64,000 nt of DNA from Halomarina litorea (lineage in GTDB: Archaea; Halobacteriota; Halobacteria; Halobacteriales; Haloarculaceae): NCBI RefSeq assembly GCF_024227715.1, contig NZ_CP100448.1:2935655-2999654 (forward strand), in the 5' to 3' direction. The notes beneath the pieces were generated by a model. That model was not told the origin of the DNA and made no database searches. It was given only the letters and a program-made list of their open reading frames with translations. The translations under genes and the position numbers were made by a program. Below are positions 45,836 through 54,527 of the stretch, piece by piece (position 1 is the first letter of the stretch; each line of letters opens with the position of its first letter).

Positions 45836-46570
45836 ATGCCGGAGTGTGACTACTGCGGGGAGTCCGTCAGCGAGAACCGATACCTCGACCACCTGCGGGA
45901 GGAACACTACGAGGAACTGGGCCGCATCGACCGGCGGCGCGTCGGCGGGGCCGATGCGGGTGACGACGACGGCCTCCCGATCGGGGCGCTGGCACTCGTC
46001 GGTATCGTCGTCGGGACGCTCGCGCTCATCGCCTACCTCGCCTTCTTCGCCGGCGGGAGCGGGGGTGGCGGGACGAACGGCGCGGCTGGACCGGCGGCAC
46101 TGGAGGACCTCCCCGAGAACGGCGACCCGGCGCTCCTGGAGGGCGTCGAGCAGTTCCCCTCCGAGGGGACCCAGCACGTCTCGGGCGACACGCAGGTGAA
46201 CTACAACACGTCACCGCCGACGTCCGGGGCGCACTACTCCAGTCCCGCGTCCGCCGGGTTCTACGGCGAGGGCGAGGCGCCCGCCGCGGGGAACCTCGTC
46301 CACGCGCTCGAACACGGGGCAGTCGTGGTCTACTACGACCCCGGCGCGCTCTCGGCGGAACAGGAAGAGCACCTGCGGTCGCTCACCGAGCAGTACACGG
46401 GGACGTGGGCCAGCGTCATCGCCGTCCCGACGAGTGCCGCGGACGTCGACTCGCCCGTCGTGCTGACCGCGTGGCGACACGTCCTTCGACTGGACGATTA
46501 CGACGAGGACTCGGTCGAAGCGTTCCTCGCGGAGTTCCTCGGACGCGGGCCGGAGAACCCGATTCGCTGA
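45836..46570 (+). CDS. DUF3105 membrane-anchored protein with N-terminal zinc finger
   Basis: A 244-residue protein. It begins with a small C2H2-type zinc finger (ECDYCGESVSENRYLDHLREEH), then one transmembrane helix (about 49-71) and a Gly-rich linker. The C-terminal domain is DUF3105: NYNTSPPTSGAHYSSPA, then VHALEHGAVVVYYDP, whose His residues suggest metal binding outside the membrane. Function is unknown. It starts 26 nt after the crotonase-like gene and is convergent with nadE. Confidence 0.9.
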   Translation: MPECDYCGESVSENRYLDHLREEHYEELGRIDRRRVGGADAGDDDGLPIGALALVGIVVGTLALIAYLAFFAGGSGGGGTNGAAGPAALEDLPENGDPALLEGVEQFPSEGTQHVSGDTQVNYNTSPPTSGAHYSSPASAGFYGEGEAPAAGNLVHALEHGAVVVYYDPGALSAEQEEHLRSLTEQYTGTWASVIAVPTSAADVDSPVVLTAWRHVLRLDDYDEDSVEAFLAEFLGRGPENPIR

Positions 46571-46577
46571 ACGCAGC

Positions 46578-47411
46578 TCAGAGCGACAGGTCGGCGGGCG
46601 CGGGCGGCATGTGACGCTTGTGCTCGCTCTTCGCGTACAGTTCCTCCACGCGGTCGATGGGTGCCTCGGAGATGCCGAGCGTCTCCGCCGTCGCGGACTT
46701 CGAGAGCGGGCCATCGACGTGCAGGACGAGGATGGCGTCCAGCAGGTCGTAGCTCAGCCCCATCTCCTCCTCGTCGGTCTGTCCGGCCCACATCTCCGCG
46801 CTGGGGGGCTTCTCGACGAGGTCCTCGGGGACGCCGACGTGGTGGGCGAGTTGGCGGACCTGCCGCTTGTAGAGGTTCGCGATGGGGTTGCAGTCGACGG
46901 CCCCGTCACCGTACTTCGTGTAGTAGCCCGTGAGCGTCTCGCTCCTGTTGCCCGTCCCGAGGACGATTCGGGACTCGGCGTTGGCGACGAAGTAGTTGAA
47001 GACGGCCCGCGTGCGCACCCGGACGTTCCCGAGGGCCATCTGGTGGTCCGCGCCCTCGGGGTAGGCGTCGACGAAGGCGTCCACGACGGGGTTGATGTCG
47101 ATGACGTCGTAGGAGACGTCCAGCATCTCCGCGACCCGTTCCGCGTCGCTCATGTTCTCGTCGGTGTTGACCTCGCTCGGCATCACGAGGCCGTGGACCG
47201 CCTCCGGCCCCAACGCCTCCACCGCGAGGTGGGCCGTCAGCGTCGAGTCGATACCCCCCGAGAGACCGAGGACCGCGCCCTCCGCGCCGGCGTCGTCGAC
47301 GACGCCCTCGATGAACGCGGTGATGTGTTCGCGGTGCGCCTCCAGCTCCGCCTCCGAGAGGTCGAGCGTAATCGGCATCTCGACGTCCTCGAGCGACTGC
47401 ACTTCGTCCAT
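46578..47411 (-). CDS. nadE: NAD+ synthetase (NH3-dependent)
   Basis: A 277-residue N-type ATP pyrophosphatase that amidates NaAD to NAD+. The PP-loop is LSGGIDST (50-57). Other family parts are RVRTRAVFNYFVANAES, VLGTGNRSETLTGYYTKYGDG and LYKRQVRQLAHHVGVPEDL. No glutaminase domain is present, so free ammonia or a separate amidase supplies nitrogen. ATG 47411 matches the family start. Confidence 0.96.
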   Translation of the reverse strand: MDEVQSLEDVEMPITLDLSEAELEAHREHITAFIEGVVDDAGAEGAVLGLSGGIDSTLTAHLAVEALGPEAVHGLVMPSEVNTDENMSDAERVAEMLDVSYDVIDINPVVDAFVDAYPEGADHQMALGNVRVRTRAVFNYFVANAESRIVLGTGNRSETLTGYYTKYGDGAVDCNPIANLYKRQVRQLAHHVGVPEDLVEKPPSAEMWAGQTDEEEMGLSYDLLDAILVLHVDGPLSKSATAETLGISEAPIDRVEELYAKSEHKRHMPPAPADLSL

Positions 47412-47540
47412 GTACCAGCGGTTAGGGGTCGTGGGGCAAATAGCTGCCCGGTCACTCGATATTTCCGGACGTTCGTCCGGTCGCGATGAGTCGCTACGTT
47501 GAAGTACGGCGGTACAGAATTCAGGAATGCACAGCATGGA

Positions 47541-47633
47541 GCACCGTTGTGTCATCGAGCGAAGCGAGATGAGACTCGGTGCGAACGAGTGCAACGAGTG
47601 AGCACCGTTGCTGAGCGGTTCTGAAAGAACCGC
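47541..47633. repeat. Partial copies of the tRNA-Gly 5' end upstream of the gene
   Basis: GAGCACCGTTG, the first bases of tRNA-Gly with their flank, occurs at 47539-47549 and 47600-47610 before the true gene at 47655-47665. Between the last two lies the dyad GCGGTTCT-GAA-AGAACCGC (47615-47633). The short copies lack the rest of the tRNA and cannot fold as tRNAs. Confidence 0.6.
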
Positions 47634-47656
47634 GAGGGTCGGTGCGACCGAAGGGA

Positions 47657-47727
47657 GCACCGTTGGTCCAGTGGTAGGACATTAGCTTCCCAAGCTAATA
47701 GCCCGGGTTCAATTCCCGGACGGTGCA
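47657..47727 (+). tRNA. tRNA-Gly (anticodon CCC)
   Basis: Acceptor GCACCGT pairs with ACGGTGC, discriminator A. The anticodon stem TTAGC/GCTAA holds loop TTCCCAA, giving anticodon CCC (reads GGG). T arm CCCGG-GTTCAATT-CCGGG. CCA is not encoded and no intron is visible. It is flanked on both sides by short partial copies of its own ends. Confidence 0.96.
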
Positions 47728-47801
47728 TTCTGCTGCGAACGTGAACAGCGAATGCGGAACTTCGGGAATTGAACCAGCGAGCGACCGCAGGGAGCGAGCG
47801 A

Positions 47802-47980
47802 GGTTCATAATTCCCGGACAGTGTAGCCTGCGAGGTCGTCGGAACGCCTCGCATTCCGACTGCCAGCCGAATCGCGAGACGTTCGACGAGAACGAACGTG
47901 GCGAACGGATGCAGAACTTCGGAGTCGAACTGGGGAGCGGCAGCGAATAGCGCGAGTGCGGTTCGATTCCCGAACGACGC
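47802..47980. repeat. Degenerate copies of the tRNA-Gly 3' end downstream of the gene
   Basis: The T-arm/acceptor sequence GGTTCAATTCCCGGACGGTGCA of the tRNA recurs, degenerate, as GGTTCATAATTCCCGGACAGTGTA (47802-47825) and GGTTCGATTCCCGAACGACG (47960-47979). Each is preceded by related filler containing CAGAACTTCGG/CGGAACTTCGG and GAGCG strings. They look like remnants of integration (att) events or of tRNA-end duplication; no integrase is present within the window here. Confidence 0.55.
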
Positions 47981-48343
47981 TCACACTCGCTCTATCTCCT
48001 CGACGGTCCGCTCCGACGCCACGTTCCCCGTGTTCAGCGTCCCGGCGGGTTCGAACAGCAGGACCCGGGCCTCCTCTGTGGCGACGGGTCGGTGTTCGAC
48101 GCCGGCGGGGACGACGCAGAGTTCGCCCTTCCCGAGGGTCACGTCCCCCTCGTCGCGGAGTTCGATGGTCAACGCCCCGTCCACGACGAGGAACAGTTCG
48201 TCCGCGTCGGCGTGGTGGTGCCAGTCGAACTCGCCGCGGAGTTTCGCGAGTTTGACGTGCTGGCCGTTGAGTTCGGCGGCGAGACGGGGCGACCAGTACT
48301 CCTCGATGGCCTCGAACGACTCCGCGAGGTTCACGATGTCCAT
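47981..48343 (-). CDS. Cupin-domain protein
   Basis: A 120-residue single-domain cupin. Metal-ligand motif 1 is WHHHADADELFLVVDG (His42-His44, Glu49) and motif 2 is VVPAGVEHRPV with the second His. Such small cupins bind a metal and act as isomerases, dioxygenases or sensors; no substrate can be inferred. Its stop abuts the last degenerate tRNA-Gly fragment. Confidence 0.92.
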   Translation of the reverse strand: MDIVNLAESFEAIEEYWSPRLAAELNGQHVKLAKLRGEFDWHHHADADELFLVVDGALTIELRDEGDVTLGKGELCVVPAGVEHRPVATEEARVLLFEPAGTLNTGNVASERTVEEIERV

Positions 48344-48389
48344 GGTTCGTGGAGGGACGGCGACGGCTTAGTCCGTCCGCCCGAACCAC

Positions 48390-49151
48390 TCAAAAGCAGT
48401 CGTCGAGCGTCCGTTCCTCCCGGATTCGCAAGAGTTCGGCCGTCGCCTCGCGGTCGAAGCGCATCGGGCGACGCCACCACGGCCCCTTCCCCGAGTCGCT
48501 GGAGAGGTCGGTGACGAGACGGTTGGCGTCGGTTCCCGCCTCGCGCCCCGAGAGGGGGACGGCGCGCTCGAACAGTTCCGACTCCTCGGGGTCGCCGAGG
48601 ACCAGCACCCGGGCGTCGAACGGGTCGCGTTTGACGTGCGCGTTGCTGGCGAAGGGGGCGCGGTCGGCCTCGCGCATCGCCTCATAGTCCTCGCCGGTCA
48701 CGGCGTCGCGGGCGAGACACATCCCCCCGACGAGGTAGGCACCCCAGCGCGGGGACTGCCAGTCGGCCGGGTCGCCGCACTGTGAGAGGGTGGCGTAGAA
48801 GAACAGCCAGTCGCCCTCGGTCAACTCCGAGATGGGGCGGGCCTTCACGCCGAAGTCGTCGCCGTAGGTGTAGCGCTCGCCGCCTGCCTCGGGGAACTCG
48901 GGGTCGAAGTGGACCGGCGTGTCGGCCACGCTACTCACGTCCGTCTCGAGGGGCAGGTCGCCGTACGTCGGGATGGGTTCGCGGGTCGGTTTCGCCTCCG
49001 GGATGGGGACGTACTCGAAGGTGCCGTCGGGGAACACCGGCCCGCGAAAGCCCGGTTCGTTCGTGTTCGCGCCGACGTTGACGGCGACGGCCTTCGGCCT
49101 CTCGTTCTTCTCGACACCCTCGCCGTCGGCGTCCTCGCTCGCCCCCGTCAT
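48390..49151 (-). CDS. Nmad3-like protein (nucleotide modification associated domain 3)
   Basis: A 253-residue soluble protein. After a 20-residue acidic leader it reads VAVNVGANTNEPGFRGPVFP, then DGTFEYVPIPEAKPT, the signature I associate with the Nmad3 family, predicted from gene neighbourhoods to take part in nucleotide or base modification. Later conserved parts are DWLFFYATLSQCG and RWGAYLVGGMCLA. No DNA-modification genes are nearby. Its ATG overlaps the stop of the secreted PQQ-type sugar dehydrogenase gene by 4 nt, an unexpected coupling. The biochemical function is unknown. Confidence 0.72.
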   Translation of the reverse strand: MTGASEDADGEGVEKNERPKAVAVNVGANTNEPGFRGPVFPDGTFEYVPIPEAKPTREPIPTYGDLPLETDVSSVADTPVHFDPEFPEAGGERYTYGDDFGVKARPISELTEGDWLFFYATLSQCGDPADWQSPRWGAYLVGGMCLARDAVTGEDYEAMREADRAPFASNAHVKRDPFDARVLVLGDPEESELFERAVPLSGREAGTDANRLVTDLSSDSGKGPWWRRPMRFDREATAELLRIREERTLDDCF

Positions 49152-50269
49152 CGCGGGACGAAGCGCAGCACTCGGTCGTCGCCGTCGTTCGGTCGCCCCC
49201 GCCCGTCGCGGTTGCTCGTCACCGCGTGGAGGTGGCCGTCCGGCCCGAGGAACGTCGTCCGGAGGCGACCGAAGCGGCCCTCGAAGAGGCGTTCGTCCTC
49301 GACCACCTCGCCGCCCTCGATGCGGGCGCGGTGGAGGTGTCGCCCAGCGAGCGTCCCGAAGAACAGGTCGCCGCGCCAGTCGGCGATGGGGCCGTCGTCG
49401 GGATAGAACACCGCCCCTCCGGGGGCGATGGTCGGGGTGTAGCTCGTGAGGGGGTCGACGAACGCCTCCCGGTCGCTCGGCCCGCGGACGACCGGCCAGC
49501 CATAGTTCCCGCCCGCCTCCAGCCGGTTTATCTCGTCGTCCGTGTCGGGGCCGTGTTCGGTGGCGTAGAGTTCGCCGTCGCGGACGGCCAGTCCCTGCGG
49601 GTTCCGGTGGCCGTAGGTGAACACGCCGCCGTCGAACGGGTTGTCCGGGTGGGGGTCGCCGTCGAGGGTGAGCCTGAGCACCTTCCCGTGGAGTCTCGTC
49701 GTGTCCTGTGCGTGATCCGCCTCGCGGGCGTCGCCCGTCGTGGCGTAGAGCGCCCCGTCCCAGACGAACAGTCGCCCGCCGTCGTGGACCGACGCGCCGG
49801 GGATGTCGTCGAAGACCGTCTCCGGCCGCCAGCCGTCGGTCACGTCGTGCCGACGGATCCGGTTGGCCCGCGACTGCCCGGCCGAGTACGTCTGGTAGGT
49901 GCAGGCGACGTCGGGGTCCTCGGGGTGGAAGACGAGGCCGAGGAGGCCGCCCTCGCCCCCGGTGCGCGTATCCGAGAACTCCGCAACCACCTCGCGTTCG
50001 CCGTCGACGATTCGGACGACGCGCCCCGGTCGCTCCGTGAGGTAGAGCGTCCCGTCGCGGTAGGCCGCCCCCCACGGCACTTCGAGGCCGGTGGCGACCG
50101 TCTCGGCGGCCACCGTCGACCCGTCGGCCGTCGTCGTGGGGGCCGTCCCGGTGGTTCCAGCAGTTCCATCGGTCCCCGTCGACCCGTCGGACCCGCCGAT
50201 GCCGAGACACCCCGCGAGGCCGGCCGCGGTGGCGCCCGCGACGCTCGCGAGGTACGTCCGCCTGTCCAT
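49148..50269 (-). CDS. PQQ-dependent sugar dehydrogenase-like lipoprotein
   Basis: A 373-residue secreted beta-propeller of the soluble aldose sugar dehydrogenase (Asd/YliI) family. It has a signal with lipobox (GLAGC) and a Ser/Thr/Gly linker, then LEVPWGAAYRDGTLYLTERP, GGEGGLLGLVFHPEDPDVAC, VHDGGRLFVWDGALYATTGD and TYGHRNPQGLAVRDGELYAT with the active-site region. It oxidises sugars using PQQ, feeding the respiratory chain. No PQQ synthesis genes are seen. Its stop overlaps the Nmad3-like gene start; it is divergent from the first DUF4097 gene. Confidence 0.92.
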   Translation of the reverse strand: MDRRTYLASVAGATAAGLAGCLGIGGSDGSTGTDGTAGTTGTAPTTTADGSTVAAETVATGLEVPWGAAYRDGTLYLTERPGRVVRIVDGEREVVAEFSDTRTGGEGGLLGLVFHPEDPDVACTYQTYSAGQSRANRIRRHDVTDGWRPETVFDDIPGASVHDGGRLFVWDGALYATTGDAREADHAQDTTRLHGKVLRLTLDGDPHPDNPFDGGVFTYGHRNPQGLAVRDGELYATEHGPDTDDEINRLEAGGNYGWPVVRGPSDREAFVDPLTSYTPTIAPGGAVFYPDDGPIADWRGDLFFGTLAGRHLHRARIEGGEVVEDERLFEGRFGRLRTTFLGPDGHLHAVTSNRDGRGRPNDGDDRVLRFVPR

Positions 50270-50351
50270 ACCGGGACTAGTCCCGTGTGCGGAAAAGGGT
50301 GTCTCGCGCCCGCCAGCAAGCCTATGGCCACCGGTGCTAGTCCCACACGCA

Positions 50352-51260
50352 GTGACGACCAGTTCCCACGGCTCCGACCCCCCACGGGTCGGCCGCCGGG
50401 CGCTCCTCAGGTCGGGGGCTGTGCTCGCGGTCGCCCTGTCCGGGTGTCTGGGTGTCGACCTCGGCCTCGAACTCCCCGAGGACTCGCCGGTCCGCCTCCG
50501 CAAGCAGACCGTGACCACCCATCAGGTCCCCGCGGGCCTCCCGCTCGCCGTCCTCAGCGACGTGGGCGGCGTGTCCGTGGAGACGGCCGACCGCGACCGG
50601 GTGAAGGTGGTCGCGCGGGCCCGCGAGGAGGAACACGAGGACGCCGTCGACCGCATCGTGGTGAGCGAACAGACGAGGAAGGGCGTCTTCCGCCTCGAGG
50701 CGCGCTACCCCGTCCCCGAGTTCGAACCGCCGGCCGTCGACCTGCGGGTGGTTCTCCCGGCCGGCCAACCGCTGGTCCGCCTCGACGTGGACGAGGGGTT
50801 CGCCACCCTCGACGGGACGACCGGCGACACCGTCGTCAAGGTCGACCGCGGCGACATCACCGTCACCGACGCCGATGGCTTCCCCGACCTCGACACGTCG
50901 GACGGGGCCGTCCGCGTCCACGGCACCCGCGGGCTGGACCGCGTCGAGACCAAGGCGGGGGACGTGGCGGTCGACGTCCACGCCATCCGGCGCGACGTCG
51001 ACATCGAGGCCGACGCGGGGAACGTCGTCGTCGCCCTCGACCCGGCCCTCCACGCCACCATCGACGTGCGGACAGTGACCGGTCGCATCGTCACCGAGGG
51101 CCTCGACTTGCTCGACAAGGAGGTGTCGGACACCCGCGTCGAGGGGCGACTCGGCGAGGGCGGGAGCCAGATAGAGGTCAAAGCGGGCGGGGACGTCACC
51201 GTCCGACGGTACGCCCCGACCCCGGCGAACCCACCCGACGGGGAGGGGACGGCCTCGTGA
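50352..51260 (+). CDS. DUF4097-type adhesin-like lipoprotein (first of two)
   Basis: A 302-residue protein from GTG 50352 with a basic start, RRALLRSGAV signal and lipobox ALSGC. The rest is repeated beta strands with Gly turns (DVGGVSVETADRDRVKVVAR, VKVDRGDITVTDADGFPDL, VETKAGDVAVDVHAI), fitting the DUF4097 right-handed beta-helix. Function is unknown; it is probably a cell-surface or periplasmic-side protein. AGCCTATGG about 27 nt upstream fits a promoter. A paralogue follows 73 nt downstream. Confidence 0.85.
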   Translation: MTTSSHGSDPPRVGRRALLRSGAVLAVALSGCLGVDLGLELPEDSPVRLRKQTVTTHQVPAGLPLAVLSDVGGVSVETADRDRVKVVARAREEEHEDAVDRIVVSEQTRKGVFRLEARYPVPEFEPPAVDLRVVLPAGQPLVRLDVDEGFATLDGTTGDTVVKVDRGDITVTDADGFPDLDTSDGAVRVHGTRGLDRVETKAGDVAVDVHAIRRDVDIEADAGNVVVALDPALHATIDVRTVTGRIVTEGLDLLDKEVSDTRVEGRLGEGGSQIEVKAGGDVTVRRYAPTPANPPDGEGTAS

Positions 51261-51333
51261 TCGGGGCCGAGCGAGTCACGGCCTGACACCCCCACGGAAA
51301 GTACTTGTCCGTCGGAGTTCACCCAACGGAGGT

Positions 51334-52176
51334 ATGCCCTCCAACGAGCGACCTGCCCGTCGCGCGGTCCTCCGCGCCGGCGCGGCGCTCTCATTGACGG
51401 CGCTCGCCGGCTGTACGACCGCACTGGGCCGGGCCGAGACCGACGAGTCGACCTCGACGCACACCGTCCCCGACGGGGCACGGCTGGTCGTCGAGAACCG
51501 GAACGGCGCGGTGACGGTCGAACGCGGCGACGGCGAGTCCCTCGTCCTCTCGACGACCAAGCGCACCCGGGCCGGGCGCGACCACCTCGACCGGGTCGAG
51601 GTGCGGACGCGGACCGACGGCGACCGGTTCGTCGTCGAACGCGTCGCCGTCGACGGGGCCGACGACGGCGAGGTCACGGTCGACGTGACCCTCGCGGTCC
51701 CCCCGGGAGTCCCCGTCGCCAGCGTCACCACGGCCAACGGCGCGGTGTCGCTCTCGGGGACGGCCGGCGACACCGACGTTCGGACCGAGAACGGCGCGGT
51801 CACCGCCGTCGACGTCGACGGCCGCCTCTCGCTTCGCACCAGCAACGGCCGCATCGAGGCGGCCGGCGTGCGTGGTTACCGTGACCTCCGGACCGAGAAC
51901 GGCGAAATCGACGCGAGCGTCGCGTCGATGGCCGGCGACCTGGCCGTCGAGACGACCAACGGGCGCGTCTCGCTGGCGCTCGATCGAGCGCTCGACGCCC
52001 GCATCGACGCGTCGACGACCAACGGGCGGGTCACCGTCGAGGGACTGGCCCTCGCCGAGCACGAGGTGCGACGCGAGCGGGTGACGGGGCGACTCGGCGA
52101 GGGGACCCACGAACTCCGGGTCCGCACGACGAACGGGCCCGTCGACCTGCGGACACTCGAAGAAGAGCCGACCTGA
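51334..52176 (+). CDS. DUF4097-type adhesin-like lipoprotein (second of two)
   Basis: A 280-residue secreted lipoprotein (RRAVLRAGAALSL, lipobox ALAGC) made of about nine beta-helix turns with recurring motifs NGAVTVERGDG, NGAVSLSG, NGAVTAVDVDG, NGRIEAAG, NGEIDAS, NGRVSLALD, NGRVTVEG and NGPVDLR. The regular N-G-[AR]-[VI] ladder is clearer than in its neighbour. It has its own weak TATA about 27 nt before the ATG. Likely surface-attached; ligand unknown. It is convergent with the acyltransferase gene, 17 nt apart. Confidence 0.9.
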   Translation: MPSNERPARRAVLRAGAALSLTALAGCTTALGRAETDESTSTHTVPDGARLVVENRNGAVTVERGDGESLVLSTTKRTRAGRDHLDRVEVRTRTDGDRFVVERVAVDGADDGEVTVDVTLAVPPGVPVASVTTANGAVSLSGTAGDTDVRTENGAVTAVDVDGRLSLRTSNGRIEAAGVRGYRDLRTENGEIDASVASMAGDLAVETTNGRVSLALDRALDARIDASTTNGRVTVEGLALAEHEVRRERVTGRLGEGTHELRVRTTNGPVDLRTLEEEPT

Positions 52177-52193
52177 ACGGGAGGCGAGGGGAC

Positions 52194-53117
52194 TCAGTCC
52201 TGGCCCGGGCTTTCGGGGAGGCCCGGCGGCGACAGCGTGCGCCCGAACTCGTCGAACACGTCGAGGTCGTCGGGGAGTTCGTAGGGAATCTCGCGTTCCG
52301 CCCGTCGGTCCACGTTCGCGCCCTCCAGCGGTTCGGCGACGCTCTCCCATCCCTCCTTGACGGCGATGCTCTTGGCGGGTGTCCCGGCCGCGACGTGGTG
52401 GGCGGGCACGTCCGCGCCGAGGGCGCTCTTCGCGGCGAGGATGGAGTTCTCGCCCATGCGGACGCCGGCCCTGACGAGCGTGTCGTAGGTGACGCGTACG
52501 TCGTCCTCGATGATGGTGTGGAAGTTCTGTACGGCGGTCTGGTCGTTCACGTCGTGGTCGTGCGTGAGGATGTGGGCGTTGTCGGAGATGGAGACGCGGT
52601 TCCCGATAGTGAGCTTCCCCCGGTCGTCGAGGTGGACGTCGTCGTGGATGACGGTGTTGTCCCCGACGGAGATGTTGTGACCGTAGGAGAAGGTGACGCC
52701 CTTGAAGATGCGGAGGTTCTCGCCGGCCTCCTCGAAGAGGTGGTTCGCGAGCATCTGCCGGAACCGGAGCGCGAAGGCGATGTTGTCGGCCATCGGTGTG
52801 GCGTCGAACTGCCGCCAGAGCCACTGGAGGTGCTTCGACCGGCGGAAGCGCTCCTCGTCCTTCTCGGCGTAGTACTCGGATTCGAGCGTGGAGTTACACG
52901 GGTCGTACCCCTGCAGGCGGACCCGTTCGGCCGGCGAGACGTCCCCGCCGTCCTGCCAGCGGTCGTAGGCCTCCCGGTCCCCGTAGAGGTCGACGAGGAC
53001 GTCACGCACTACCTCGCAGGTGTCCTCCGGCCCCGACAGTCGTTCGTCGACCTCACTGATGAACGCCTCGAGGCCCTCCTCCGCCTCCGGCGGGAGTGAG
53101 ACGTGCCGTTTAGTCAT
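52194..53117 (-). CDS. Acyltransferase with left-handed beta-helix (hexapeptide repeats)
   Basis: A 307-residue protein. A long helical N-terminal region (1 to about 120) precedes hexapeptide repeats (ISVGDNTVIHDDVHLDDRG, LTIGNRVSISDNAHILTHDH, VRMGENSILAAKSALGADV) ending GTPAKSIAVKEG, as in maltose/galactoside O-acetyltransferases. THDHD carries the catalytic His. It transfers an acetyl or other acyl group to a sugar or lipid-linked acceptor. Its role here is unknown; the N-terminal region is longer than in the usual 180-200-residue members. Confidence 0.9.
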   Translation of the reverse strand: MTKRHVSLPPEAEEGLEAFISEVDERLSGPEDTCEVVRDVLVDLYGDREAYDRWQDGGDVSPAERVRLQGYDPCNSTLESEYYAEKDEERFRRSKHLQWLWRQFDATPMADNIAFALRFRQMLANHLFEEAGENLRIFKGVTFSYGHNISVGDNTVIHDDVHLDDRGKLTIGNRVSISDNAHILTHDHDVNDQTAVQNFHTIIEDDVRVTYDTLVRAGVRMGENSILAAKSALGADVPAHHVAAGTPAKSIAVKEGWESVAEPLEGANVDRRAEREIPYELPDDLDVFDEFGRTLSPPGLPESPGQD

Positions 53118-53186
53118 GGCCGTCGTTGGCCCGGCCCGGCCATAGGAGTTTCCGTTGTGCCGGTTTCTGCAGGGAGCGCCGACCCC

Positions 53187-54284
53187 TCAGGCCCCGTCCG
53201 CTCGCCCGTCGACGGGGACGGCGGTCCGGAGGACACCCCCCTGCTCGGGGGTCCGATTCGAGAAGTTACAGACGAACGCCGTCAGCGGATCCGTCGGGTC
53301 GAACACCACCTCGGAGGGGAACGACAGCGGCCCACCCTCCACGACGGTCGTGAGTGACCCCGCCTCGACGCGCGCGATGCGGTTCTGGGAGTTGAGCGCG
53401 ACGTACAGGTCCGCCCCCCGGGCGGTGAGGCCGTCCGCGCCGAACACCTCGGGTCCCTCCACGTACACCTCGGCCTCGCCGGCGCTCCCGTCGCACGCGA
53501 CGGGGACCCGGACGATACGCCCCGCCGTGTCGGTGACGCGCGTGACGTTCACGAAGACGTCCCCGCGGACGGCGGCGATGCCGTTCGCGCCGAAACTCGG
53601 CGTGTCGAGCAGGTCGCCGTCGAGCCACACCGAGGGACCACAGGCGTCGTCGTCCCCCGTCTCGTCGTCCTCCGACGCCTCGTCCCCGCCCTCGTTCTCC
53701 GCACCGTCCTCGCCCCCGTCGACGCCCTCGCCCCCGTCGACGCCCTCGTCCCCGTTTGACTCGCCCGACTCGGCCAGCAACGCGAGTGGCACCTCGTACA
53801 CCACGCCGCCGAACGACTCCGTGACGAGCAGTCTGGACCCGACGGCGGCGAGGTCGTTGACGAACCCCTGCTCGTCCGGCCCGACGAGCGTCACCAGTTC
53901 GCGCGGTTCCGCGTCCGCCTCGCGGAGGTCCAGCGCGTAGACGCCGCCCGTCTCGCCGTTGACCGCGGTGTAGAGGACGCCGTCGTCGACGAGGACGCCC
54001 GCCACGCCGCCGGGGTACTCCGCGACGAGGTGGGTGTCATCGACGGTCAGGTCCGTCTCGCCCGTTCCGTCGACGGGGAGGCGGCGGACGCTCCCGCCCG
54101 TGATGCCGATGTACAGGTCGCCGTTCTAGTCGAACGCGACGTTTTCCGGGACGGGGTCGGTCACGGAGACGACTCGCTCGACGTGTTCGGCGGCCGTCGC
54201 GGCCCCCGTTGCGCTGGTGCCGACCAGCGTGCCGAGGACGCCCGCACCCGTCGCACCGAGGAACAGCCGTCGTGAGAGTTCCAT
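53187..54284 (-). pseudogene. Secreted SMP-30/gluconolactonase-like propeller broken by an in-frame TAG
   Basis: Read from ATG 54284 the frame gives a twin-arginine-type signal (MELSRRLFLGATGAGV, cleaved after TGAATA), then VSVTDPVPENVAFD, a TAG at codon 53 (bases 54126-54128), then NGDLYIGITGG and an open frame of about 310 residues to 53187. Both sides fit one beta-propeller protein of the SMP-30/NHL kind (GFVNDLAAVGSRLLVTES; GANGIAAVRGDVFVNVTR), with an acidic Glu/Gly loop of about 45 residues in the middle. The 3' part could start only at weak internal GTGs and would lack the signal. A minus-strand GTTATC TATA is still present about 27 nt upstream. A full-length product of 365 residues needs TAG read as sense, for example from a former TGG. 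Confidence 0.8.
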
Positions 54285-54527
54285 ACGTCCCGAAGGGTCG
54301 CAGCGACGATAACGCTGCAGACACCGGTGGACGAGACGCCGGACCGAGCCTTCCCGTCAGTCGTATCTGGTGACGGGTCGGTCGATGTCGGCTCGTCGTC
54401 CGTCTTCCGGGTGTCGGCTTCCGCGAGAACTCATCAGGTGGGCGACGGGAGGGAGTCCGCGAGGAGGACGGCGAGGAGCGCTGACCGCAACCGCGTCCGA
54501 TAAGTGGATGTGACCGCAAGGTGAGGT

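Noticed and set aside
47541-47610. Additional tRNA genes upstream of tRNA-Gly.
   Set aside because: Only the first 9-12 bases match; no anticodon or T arm is present.
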